64,000 nucleotides of DNA, from the NCBI GenBank assembly GCA_963971425.1, contig OZ020519.1, positions 22,031,397 through 22,095,396 on the forward strand, read 5' to 3'. The first letter of the stretch is position 1. Every line of letters begins with the position of its first letter. The stretch comes from Bryoerythrophyllum caledonicum (Eukaryota > Streptophyta > Bryopsida > Pottiales > Pottiaceae). The notes under the pieces were generated by a model. The model saw only the letters and a program-made list of their open reading frames with translations. It had not been told where the DNA came from and searched no databases. Of this stretch, positions 11,540 to 21,315 are shown piece by piece. The translations under genes were made by a program, and so were the position numbers.

Positions 11540-11929
11540 GGGAGGGAGGAAATGTTTTTTGCACACCTTCCCGCGAATCCTGGACGCCCTGACGTACTTG
11601 CCTCCACGTTGACGGCGGTGTGCGGGGTTTTCAAAGTGGGAAAGTGGTCCTTTTGAGGACGGAGATTACCCGAAAGAGGAATTTTTTGTCCTCAAAAGCA
11701 TCAGCACAAGTATAGAAGGTGTTGAAGTTGTCAGAGATTTGAAGAAGCCATGTATGTGATACTTTTTAACAATCTCTCATCAGCACTATTTTGAAGTGCT
11801 TGCATGGGATTAATTGAGCACAATTTTGAAGTGCAATTAGTTATAGGCGGCATAATCATATTAGAATAGTTAGCTAGTATTAGAATAGCAATTAGAAGTA
11901 TTTCGTAGTGGTTAAGGGTTGTTTAAAGC
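11540..11929 (+). promoter_or_regulatory. Conserved leader of RING-family unit 1 with stem-loops
   Basis: A GC-rich block (11587-11627, containing CCTCCACGTTGACGGCGG) is nearly identical in units 2 and 3. It is followed by an 11-bp perfect inverted repeat CTTTTGAGGAC/GTCCTCAAAAG (11650-11660 and 11688-11698). After it come two copies of a small GCACT-ATTTTGA-AGTGC-like hairpin. The same order is kept in all three copies, so this is probably a transcribed structured 5' leader. No open frame of interest lies inside. Confidence 0.6.
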
Positions 11930-14067
11930 ATGGCAACCATGCATAGCGGTGGTGGAGGTGGTGGAGGTGGTGGAGGGAGGAGGAATTTAAATGCGCCAGA
12001 TTTGAGCATGGGTCCCTCAAAAAGAGCCAAGAAGGCTGCGGATTTGGAGCTAGAAATTTACGGAGACCTTAATCTCTTGGCGTACTTCGGATGGGAAAAT
12101 CTACCGGAGCCATGGACATGTCAGCAGGCGTATGAGCACATTGGTTTTGCTCACCTCGATCGATGGTATACTCCGGAAGTTCACAAGGATCATTGCCGAA
12201 CGAAGCAATTAACGTATGCCAACATTACTTCCGTAGAGATAAAATGGAGGTTTTTGGAGATTTTACGAGCCATCTCCCACGAAACACGTTGGCCAAAGAA
12301 TACCATTCCTAGAAGAATAGCTGCGATGGTATACGCAGAATGTGTGTTGCACAAGCGGGTTGATTGGTCGATGCTTAATCAAGCTTTGGACCTCCCTGGC
12401 AATGTTGGGAAGCATTTAGGCGACGCACTTACATCGAGGTTGCCTATACTATCAGTTCCTAGAAATCCCGTGCCGGAGTGGTTTAGCAGAAAGAGTAGTT
12501 TGGTTGATCCACCAGGCCAACAGTTGCCAGCGGATCGAGCAATACCAAAGCCCCGCAATCGAAGGAATAATATTGTGCCGGCTGGTGAAGCGCCTTGTGA
12601 TGGTGGGTCCCAACAAGGCCCCTAGAATGAGGCCCTCGTTCAACATTCTCTGGAAGTCGCCCTCATCCAACAAGATGTGGATCAACAAATCGTTGACGAG
12701 ATATGGAATCAATGTAGTTTGAGATTGAGGGATCTTAATATCGAACATGTGACGGCACAACAACACGATCAGTTACGCGGGGAGTATGATGCGTACAAGG
12801 CTGAAACAGAAGAACGTGCGGAAGAAGGAGCTCTAAAAACAGAATGCTTGGAAGCGGAGAAGAACGAGATGGTTGCTAGCATGGCCCAATTGCGGATTGA
12901 ATTAGAAGAAGTCCGCCATTGTAATACAAAATATGAAGCAAGTATTTCTGCAATGCAAAACGACATACTCCAACTCCATACCGATAGGGAAACCATGATA
13001 TTGGGCACGGTGTTGGCGGCATCACGTGCGAGACAATGTCAGGCTGAGATAGCAAAGATTGCTGAAGAGTGGACATCTAAGCACAAGTTGAGAGCCTTCT
13101 TACTTACATCTTGGCCGACGTAGAAAAAATGTATCCAAGTAGATGGGATGACATGGACCCAGAAGTGACTACTGCCAATGGTAGCATCAACTGGGCGCGC
13201 ATTCAAGAAGAAGATCACCGTTTTGATATCCATGAGAAGGATAGAGATGGGCAACATAAAATATGGGCAAATGCGGGGACAATGACCACAGAGGGTCAAA
13301 CTTGTCCCATTTGTCAATATCCATGGGGCTTGGAAGGGTGTTATACGCTCGGAGCATGTGGACATTCATTCCATCCACAATGTCTCATTGAGCATATGAT
13401 CCTAAGTCGCTCATGCATCATCTGTCATTCGCCGTATCATGCCCGTCTATATTTGCAATTTGGCTTGAGAGATTTCATGCCGACACATTGGGAGTATCGT
13501 CAAGAATACTTTCCAAATTTTGACGTAGGCACTGATGAAGGGAAACCCGTTAAATGGAATTGGAGATTCAACGTATCACATGCAGAGCTGGTTGCAGCAA
13601 ACGAGGCATATCGCACCTTAAAAGATCCAACGAACATACTGCGGGCGGCGGAGGGGTTGTATCCTAACCAACTACCAGATTACAGTCTGAAGATGTTTTT
13701 CTACAATGTAATGGGGTGGCATTTTGATCGTGAGACACAGACAATATTGCATGGCCTTGGGCCTGCACCACATTACAACTCATCCGGAGAGCTGGCGGTC
13801 ATTGGTGCGGAATTCAGGCGTATGTATCGCGCGGTGGAAGAAGTCTCAGAACTACGCAATGCAACGGTGGACTTGGTTGCGGAAAGAATGTATCATCAAT
13901 CCCGGGTACATAGTTTGGCCCTTGACTTTATCTTGAACGATGTTTCCCCAAAAGTCAAGGCTATCCTCGATGGTCCACAGAATAGACAGAGAGTGGAAAC
14001 AGAGGTGCTGCAAGCTTCTTATAGACCTCAAACGTGCCGTAATGATGGTGCCTCATCGTCGCGCTAA
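11930..14067 (+). pseudogene. Coiled-coil RING-H2 family protein, copy 1
   Basis: Starts MATMHSGGG with a Gly run, then a domain unique to this family (DLELEIYGDLNLLAYFGWENLPEPW to VPEWFSRKS). A long coiled coil follows, then a RING-H2 domain at 13303-13425: CPIC, GACGH, FHPQC and CIIC in C3H2C3 order. A conserved C-terminal part reads LYLQFGLRDFMP, MFFYNVMGWHF and HGLGPAPHYNSSGE. RING-H2 domains usually act in E3 ubiquitin ligases; the rest is unknown to me. A TAG at 12623-12625 and a 1-bp loss near 13121 break it. Alignment with copy 3 (SWPRDETIYP against SWPT then EKMYP) locates the shift. Otherwise complete, about 710 residues. Confidence 0.75.
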
Positions 14068-14360
14068 GGGTATAGAAGATAAATAGTGCGTACTAATTCA
14101 GCGTATTTTTTTCTTTAGGCAGATATCGAATAGTTTAGGTTCCTAGAATCGCAAAATCTATTAAATATTTAGTAGAAAAGAGAGATGTAATGTACATGTG
14201 TACAAATTCCTTCTTGATTTTGAGAAAACAAATTTAGAAAACTTCCATCTACCGGAAGCACATTTTCCAATTCTCGCTACATGTTCTTCTAGAAACTTTC
14301 TAATTTCTTCTAGAGTAGACCTTTGTAAAAAAATAATATTGATGTGCAAGTTGCAAATCA
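14068..14360 (+). repeat. Conserved trailer of RING-family unit 1
   Basis: Closely matches 20060-20360 after copy 2, for example TAAATATTTAGTAGAAAA, GTACATGTGTACAA-like text and TTGATTTTGAGAAAACAAAT. It is the probable 3' untranslated part of the unit; similarity fades after about GATGTGCAAG. Confidence 0.6.
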
Positions 14361-15369
14361 AAATCATATTTTCTTGTATTATTTATCCGCTTATTATTTT
14401 TTTTAAATCCTGGAAAGTAAGACTTGAAATGGATGTAAAATAATTCCAATAAAGATAGTATTTGTTGTTTATTGCAGACAATTCTTCAAATATTTCATCG
14501 TTTTTTTCTTCATCTTTGTTTGGCTTGGATCCCTCTCCCTATAACTTAGGTTTAACGTTTAACATTCAAGTAAGACTTTTCTATGTAACATCGTTATCAT
14601 CATTGCCAAGGTGTTGTAACGAATTAGACGAGGTAAAGAAAAGGCAACGCATATCTCAAAAATTGGTAGAAGCAGTGGAGGGCTGGCAGATTACAAATTC
14701 AGATTTACCATTTATAGGAAATGAAACCCTTCTATTAATTCCCTAGTTAACAATGTGGGCCATTTTCCCTAATTCCATGACTTCACATGAAATGCTCTTC
14801 TTTTGTATAGACAATAAATGATTTTCGATGTTGGAAATGACACACCTGAAAATGTATCGTTGCAAATGAAGAACTTCATTGAAATAGAATGAGAAGGAAT
14901 TAAATTTTTTTGAAATGAGAACCTTGTTCCTTTGGTTCCCTCTCATTCTATTTTAATTGAATGCTTTAGTGATAAATCTCCTCCTCCTTCTCATTCTAAT
15001 TTAGTTTAGATAGTCATCTGCGATTAATTCTCTTCCATTCCCTCCCCTTCTAATTTTATTTAGATATTATTCATTATTGTCCCTTGGTCCTTCGTTCCAT
15101 GTTCATTCTCCTTCCAATTTAATTGAGATCTATTACCCCTAAGGGCAAGATTCCTTACATGGCCCGTCCTGCCATCTTTGACAAGGGCGGGTCACTCATG
15201 ACCAAAATAATTCCCGAACCCGCTCAAAGACTAGTTCAATCAACCACTCCCATAAAGAGACATTAAAATCATATTTAAAGTGAAATTTTGGATTCTCAAT
15301 CGTAAGGTCTTGAAATATACTTCTATATGAATCCAAAACCTAAACCCTAACCCCTAAACCCAAGTAAAC
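14361..15369. other. Spacer between RING-family units 1 and 2
   Basis: AT-rich. It holds tracts related to TCTCATTCTATTTTAATT, and a short telomere-like run of CCCTAAA variants at 15335-15361. No gene was recognised. Confidence 0.4.
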
Positions 15370-15514
15370 AATTATATTGATATCCATTCTTTGTGTTTTC
15401 CATATGTTTCACAAAATACTCTTACTTTTAAGTCTTATTTTATACCCTCTCTGTATGTTTACCATATGTTTTCTTTTTATTTCTAGACATTGTAACACAC
15501 CATAAGGTACCTAG
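15370..15514 (+). repeat. Upstream block of RING-family unit 2
   Basis: Matches the block before unit 1 (GTGTTTTCCATATGTTTCA, ACTCTTACTTTTAA, CATAAGGTACC). The match is interrupted at 15515 and resumes after 18775, showing that something was inserted between. Confidence 0.65.
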
Positions 15515-16069
15515 TACAGTCAGACATCAATAAGGGTTACCTCGAAAAGTGTTAACACTCTATATGTGTTATGGAGATTTCCGATCCCTTCAAATTAAGA
15601 CTAGTAAGTGTTATATGTTAAGTGTTATACATAAACAAGAGATTATTCAATATCGTGAGACTGTTAGCTACTGGTGGAAAGATTACCAATAGAGCATTAA
15701 GTGCGTGGGCCATTGCACACTTTCAAGTAAACGTGACTGAGATTAATATCGGAATAACAATAGTGCAAAAAGAACACTTCAGTTGACTTGATGTTGGGCA
15801 CCTCGGTGATTCCAAGCACTTACAAGAGACTCAATTCCCTGAAGTGGAGGAAGCCACTTTTATCCATCATGGTGAAGATGCGCTCAGGGGACATTTATGT
15901 AGAGGTTTTAAAAATTAAGGAATACATCAAAACACTTGGTATCTCAGTATAGGCACTTTCTAAACCCGGAAAATATAGGTATACAATGCCATGCTAAAAA
16001 AAACATGGACGACAACAGAAAAAAATATAACAATTTATGTTATATTTTTAGAGGAGGACTAGCAATTGG

Positions 16070-17080
16070 CGCTTGCTTTGCAACGCATTAGTTCAACCTT
16101 TTTAATGTAGTTTTAATATCACAAAATATAAAAAATAAAGGTAACAACAATCTACATAAAATATAAATATATCTTTGAAACCCATGCATGAATTTTATAA
16201 TCTATATATATAAAAGAATACAGGATGAAGAACACGTCAAGTGGATGAACACGTAGATGACAATGGAGCGTCAAATGAATGAACGCTACAAAACAATTCC
16301 ACAATTTCTTTGCATGTGCCCTTTGGAGGAATCCATTGAATGTGCCCTTTGAAGGAATCATTTGAATGTACCTTTTAGAGGAATCCTTTGAATGTGTCCT
16401 TTCATTAGGATTTGGATTTGATCTAATCCAAAATTTAAAGTTTTTATCTACATACATTTGTTTAACTCAAGAGTGCCCATGACCCGTCGGTTAGGACGGG
16501 GGTTCCACTAGTGTAATAGAATAGAATAGAAATAAATTAATTAAGTTTTAGATTTTTTACATTTTAACATGGCATTTAAAAAATGTTATGAATGTCAAAT
16601 TTGTAATCAAGAGTTTCAATCTTATTTTGGATAAGCACAAATTGCAACACACAAATGCAAATTTTACACACCCACAAACTCAACTTGCAATTACAATCTC
16701 AAATTCACACACCCACAAACTCAATTTGCAATAACAATCTCAAAACTTGCAATCTCACCTCAATACTTGTAATTTCAATCTCCACAACTTGAATATGTAA
16801 TTTTGCAACTCCAACTTTGTATGCCAACCTCCAAGCTCACAACTCCAACTTCACAACTTTGTCACTCGAAGTTTACAACTCATAATTTACAATTCAATCT
16901 TTTAGTGCTTAACTCAAAAAAAAAATTGAACGTCCAATTTCTAATCAAAAGCACAGATTGCAACACACAAATGCATATTTGTCACACCCAAAAACTCAAG
17001 CTAATGTTTTGCAACGCAATAGTCCAACCATTCTCATGTAGTTTTTATATTACAAACTATATTTTGAAAAAGGTAACATG
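16070..17080. repeat. Direct-repeat pair and tandem repeats inside the pogo-like element
   Basis: About 75 bases around 16070-16140 (TTTGCAACGCATTAGTTCAA...) recur at 17003-17080 (TTTGCAACGCAATAGTCCAA...). A roughly 44-bp tandem duplication with CACACCCACAAACTCAA lies at about 16655-16745. They look like remains of earlier insertions. Confidence 0.45.
16201..16511 (+). mobile_element. Short non-autonomous Helitron
   Basis: Starts TCTATATATATAAAAG after an A. It ends with the stem CCCGTC/GACGGG, a short spacer and CTAG before a T. This is the full Helitron signature: TC start, 3' hairpin, CTAG end, insertion between A and T. It carries repeated TGTGCCCTTTGGAGGAATCC-like text also present in the second Helitron. 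It has no coding capacity. Confidence 0.85.
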
Positions 17081-18802
17081 ATTTATTACGTGGTTGGCTG
17101 CATCGTACCCATAGTTTACTCCAAGGTTGACAGCGCGATTGAACGGTCCGTGGTTCACTGCGCGGATTATGATTTTAGTAGTATGATCGTATGTGCCCAA
17201 AAAGATAAAGTACTTTTGTTGGTTAATTTTTTTTTCTAGACAACAAGTGCCTAATGGAGGTTCAAGATTGAGGGTGACACGAATAGATGAATAATGAATC
17301 AAAGTTTCGTAATTACATCCATTATTTCTATAAATGTTATGTATTTACCTTTTAAATTCTGCTAAGTGGTTTTTTATTGTAAGTTTTACAAATCATCGAC
17401 ATCACAACTTATAAGTGTTATGAGTTACCGGTGCCTAATAGGAATTTACACTTCGGTGGGGAACTCCACCGGCCGGTAAAGAAGTCTCAGCCAAAATTAA
17501 TAGTATAAATCTTTAGGACATTGTTTGTTAATGTGGACAATAATTGATCCAACTAACAGAAATGAAATGATATTTGCACATTAGAGGAGTGTGTAAAAGA
17601 AATTTCAGAAGATGTCAGTATAAAAATAAAAAGAAAGACTAGATATATCTCGACAAAGATTGATGTCCAAATATAAGGTCAAACTAGGACAAAAATATTC
17701 TAAATAAATTATGTATCATAAATATAAATTGTTTTTAAAATTTCCTTCCCGCTTTTTGCCATGTCATCTTGTCTTTTCCTTCTAATTTCTTCAATGCATC
17801 TACTTTTAGTAGATGGAAAATCTTTTCCCAGAATAGTTTTTAATTTCTTTGAACAAAGGATGGATATCTCCCATCTACTTAATGTTGTAAGGTCCAACAT
17901 GCATTTTTGGCTACTATCACCTTTCAAAATCTATACGTTTTATATCAAGTGTAAAAATGTAGTAAAAGTTGTTGTAAAAAATGTTTCTACTTGTCTAGTT
18001 TGTGTGGTAAAAAGCTCACATGATTTCAACATGCAATGCAATATTGAGAGCCACTTATTACACCGGGTTAACTCTACATCTTGTATAGAAAACATAATCT
18101 AGCATAGAGTTTTTGGGCTACTATCAACTTTGAAAATCTAAGAAAGAGTAACAAGTAGTAAACTCCTACTCTAAACACAAACACCACAATCATGTCATTA
18201 CAATTAAAGTACAATTGAAAATCATTAGCAATAAAAATTTGCCCAGTATGCAGAACTCCATTCCACTAAAATGCACGTAACTCACTGAATGCTAATCAAA
18301 CTAACTTTAAATTTGTACCACATAAACTAGAAAAAAATGCGCAACTTACTCAACAATTTTTTTAAAATATAGACACTCGTGGAAGAAAAAGAATGAACTT
18401 GAACTTATGTAAAATTCAGCAAATTTGTAGTGGGAAAGTATATTTTAAGCAAATTGTTCTCCTCAAGTGGTTTGGTTTCTTGTCCGGGGGTTGAGGTTGA
18501 AGAAGAAACTAATCCAGAGCAGAGGAACTCTTCAATAAAGTGTTGCCACATAGGCATCCATGTCATCTTTTCATCCATGCTTGAAGTTCTTCACCGGTCA
18601 AGTTGTAGCCATAGTGTAAACCCAATCCAATGAAGAACAATTTGTACTCCGATCTTATTGCTCCATTTCCCTTGAATTCTTGGCCGGTGGAGTTCTCCAC
18701 CATAGTGTACAGCGGGCCTAAGTGTTAACAAAAAGAATGCTCGCAACCCCTAACACTTCTCGAGGTCTGACTGTAAAGAGAATGTAGACAAAATTTTTAG
18801 AG

Positions 18803-18965
18803 GCGCGCGGACAAGTAACTCAGTGGCCGCGGAATCTGCGTCGGACTGGTCGCGGATGAAACGCGGACTGAACGCGGACTGCCCGTGGATAGGGCGGACG
18901 AGACTCGGGACTGCCCGCGGACAGAGCGCGGACGAGACGCGGACTGCCCGCGGACAGTTGCGACC
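18803..18965. repeat. GCGGAC 11-bp repeat array, unit 2
   Basis: Units such as GCGGACTGCCC, GCGGACAGAGC and GCGGACGAGAC follow each other at 11-bp steps. Orientation and place are as in unit 1, ending about 50 bases before the TATA box. Confidence 0.8.
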
Positions 18966-19016
18966 CTACGGCCGCGGAAAGGCCCGGACATGGGTGGACA
19001 TGGTCGGACAGAGTGC

Positions 19017-19023
19017 TATAAAG
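19017..19023 (+). promoter_or_regulatory. TATA box, RING-family unit 2
   Basis: TATAAAG followed by GGGGAGGGAG, as in unit 1, at the same distance from the conserved leader block. Confidence 0.6.
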
Positions 19024-19422
19024 GGGGAGGGAGTAAATTTTACAGGCACACTTTTCCACGAATCCTGGGCACCCTGACGCACTTGCCTCCACGTTGACGG
19101 CGGTGTGCGGGGTTTCTAGGTGGGAAAGTGGTCCTCTTGAGAACGGAGATTATCCGAAAGGGGATTTTTAGTCCTCAAATACATCAGCACAGGTATAGAA
19201 TATTTTGAAGTTATCAGAGATCTGACGAAGCCGTGTAATTAATATTTTTTTGCCATCTCTTAACAGCGCTATTTTGAAGTGCTTGCATGGGATTTATTGT
19301 AGCACTATTTTAAAGTGCAATTAGATATAGGCGGCATAATCATATTAGAATAATTAGCTAGTATTAGAAAAGCAATTAGAAGTATTTTGTAGTGGTTTAG
19401 GTTTGTTTGAAACATTTTCACC
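19024..19422 (+). promoter_or_regulatory. Conserved leader of RING-family unit 2
   Basis: Contains the GC-rich block (19072-19111), a weakened inverted repeat CTCTTGAGAAC/GTCCTCAAAT (19134-19144 and 19171-19180) and the two small hairpin motifs around 19267-19320. It shares most positions with unit 1. Confidence 0.6.
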
Positions 19423-20081
19423 ATGCATAGCGGTGGTGGAGATGGTGGGGGGAGGAGGAATTTAAATGTGCCATGTTTGGGCCGGGGTCCTTCGAAAAGA
19501 GCCAAGAAGCCTGCGGATTTGGAGCTGGAAATTTACGGGGACATTAATCATTTGGCATATAGAGGATGGGAGGATTTACCGAAGCCATGGACTTGTCAAC
19601 AGGCGTATGAACACATTGGTTTTGCTCACCTCGACCTATGGTATACTCCAGAAGCACACGAGGACCATTGTCGATTGAAGCAATTGACATATTCAAATAT
19701 TACCTCCATTGAAATAAAATGGAGGTTTTTAGAGGTTTTACGAGCCATCTTCCACGAAACACGGTATCGATCAAATAACATTCCGAGAAGAATTGGAGCA
19801 ATGATATATGCGGAATGTGAGTTGGGCAAGCAGGTTGATTGGTCGACGCTTGATCAACCTTTGTACACTATTGGTAACCTTGGGTGCATCTAGGCAAAGC
19901 ACTTTCTTCAAAGCTACCTGTGCTATCAATTCCTAGAAACCCTGTGCCGGAGTGGTTTATGCGCAACAGTACTTTGGTTGACCCACCTAACGAAGAGTTG
20001 CCAGTGGATCGAGCAAAACCAAAGCCCGTATTCGAAGGAGGTGAAGGTGCCTCCTCATCGCGCTTCGGATGTGGAATGTAA
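19423..20081 (+). pseudogene. RING-family copy 2, internally deleted
   Basis: Encodes MHSGGGDGGGRRNLN and the whole N-terminal family domain (DLELEIYGDINHLAYRGW, KPWTCQQAYEHIGFAHLDLWY). A frameshift near 19885 moves the reading into a second frame: LGKALSSKLPVLSIPRNPVPEWF. At about 20040 the frame passes straight from VDRAKPKPVFEGG to EGASSSR, which is the extreme C-terminus of copy 1. The coiled coil and RING are therefore deleted cleanly, and the trailer follows as in copy 1. It could make at most a truncated N-domain protein. Confidence 0.72.
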
Positions 20082-20461
20082 ATAATGCGTACTAATTCGG
20101 CGTATGTGTTTCATAAGGCGGATATCAAATAGTTTAGGTGCCTAAAGCCGCAAAATCAATTAAATATTTAGTAGAAAAAAATGATGTTGTATACATGTGT
20201 ACAAGTTTCTACTTGATTTTGAGAAAACAAATATAGAGAACTTCCATCTACTGGAGGTACATTTTCCAACCCTCTCTACCGTGTTCTTCAAAAAACCTTC
20301 TAAGTTCTTCTAGAGCACACATTGCACAACCATGTAAAAAAGGAAATTTGATGTGCAAGTATTGTTTTAAAGGCTTACTTTCTTGTATTCATTATCGGTT
20401 TTTTGTTGTTTTTGTTTTGTTTTTGATGTATTTATTCCCTTGAAGACTACACCGTTCCTTG
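20082..20461 (+). repeat. Conserved trailer of RING-family unit 2
   Basis: Matches the DNA after copy 1 up to GATGTGCAAG near 20360 and weakly to about 20400. The remainder is T-rich spacer without genes. Confidence 0.55.
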
Positions 20462-20659
20462 AGTATAGTGTTGAATATAGTGTAGACCAGAATATTTAAA
20501 ATTTCCTACACTAATTGAAAATTTACATGCAATTGTTGACTGACACACACTTGCTTGAGAACAAATACCCAATCAGAACTTGGCATGCACATGCTTTTAT
20601 GAAAATTAGTGTGAGTGATCTCGTCAATAATCCCTCTACACTATATTCAGTGTTTAGTG
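20462..20659. mobile_element. MITE, CACCAAACACT family, copy 1
   Basis: About 198 bases with imperfect inverted ends (right end CAGTGTTTAGTG then TA). Interior text such as ACACACTTGCTTGA, ACAAATACCCAATCA and AAAATTAGTGTG is shared with 41489-41680. Lies directly before array 3. Confidence 0.65.
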
Positions 20660-20689
20660 TACTGGACTAGGGGTTAGTGGGCTAGGACT

Positions 20690-20876
20690 GGGCGCGCTGA
20701 CGGGTTGCGAACTGAGCGAGGACAGTTCGCGGACTGGGCGCAAACTGGGAGCGGATTGCCCGCAGACGGTTCGCGGACGGGACGCGGACTGCCCGTGGAC
20801 GGGACGCGGGCAGTCCGTGTCCCGTCCACGGGCTGGGCAGGGAATGTCCGCAGACGGGACGCGGACATGGTACACA
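20690..20876. repeat. GCGGAC repeat array, unit 3, with internal inverted repeat
   Basis: GCGGAC units as before, plus a perfect 15-bp inverted repeat GCCCGTGGACGGGAC/GTCCCGTCCACGGGC (20791-20805 and 20819-20833) where the motif switches strand. A weak TATA-like TTATAGAAAG follows at about 20878. Confidence 0.75.
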
Positions 20877-20886
20877 TGTTATAGAA

Positions 20887-21315
20887 AGCAAAAGGGGTCC
20901 CCATGGCTTGACACTTTCTTAGTCCTAGAAAGCCTTGACGCACTTGCCTCCACGTTGACGGCGGTGTGCAGGGCTTCAAAGGGGGAAAGTGTTCCTTTTG
21001 AGGACCTTCATTTTCCCAAGGGGAGATGTTTGTCCTCAGAAGCATCTGTTTTTTCACTATTAAAGGCGATGGTTATGCCAACGGTGGAGTTTCAGCAATC
21101 TACCCAAACATGGCAACAATATTTTGAAGTGCACGCTTCAATTTGTAGCCTAGGTAGCACTATTTTGAAGTGCAGGTAGTCTTCATATCTTTGGAATAGA
21201 GCAGTTGTTCTAGAATTTTTGTATGATAATAGGTAATGTGGGAGAGTAAATAGATATTATTGTAAGTAACTTTTCTGATACGGGAATTTGTAGAAGACTT
21301 TAGAAGAATTTCATG
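20887..21315 (+). promoter_or_regulatory. Conserved leader of RING-family unit 3
   Basis: Holds the GC-rich block (20934-20971), the inverted repeat CTTTTGAGGAC/GTCCTCAGAAG (20995-21005 and 21032-21042) and two copies of the AATATTTTGAAGTGC / GCACTATTTTGAAGTGC motif at about 21119-21175. Confidence 0.6.

Larger units (their letters stand above)
15517..18773. mobile_element. pogo/Tigger-like inverted-repeat element inserted in unit 2
   Basis: Begins CAGTCAGACATC and ends in the reverse complement of CAGTCAGACCTC, with TA on both sides (15515-15516 and 18774-18775). Unit 1 has a single TA at the equivalent place (11105-11106), so the duplication of TA on insertion is visible. TA targets and CAGTC-type ends suggest the Tc1/mariner-pogo group. 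No transposase frame is seen inside, so it is non-autonomous or decayed. It contains a nested Helitron and many AT-rich repeats. Confidence 0.75.

Noticed and set aside
15335..15361. Telomere-like CCCTAAA run
   Set aside because: Only about three degenerate units; too short to claim an interstitial telomere.
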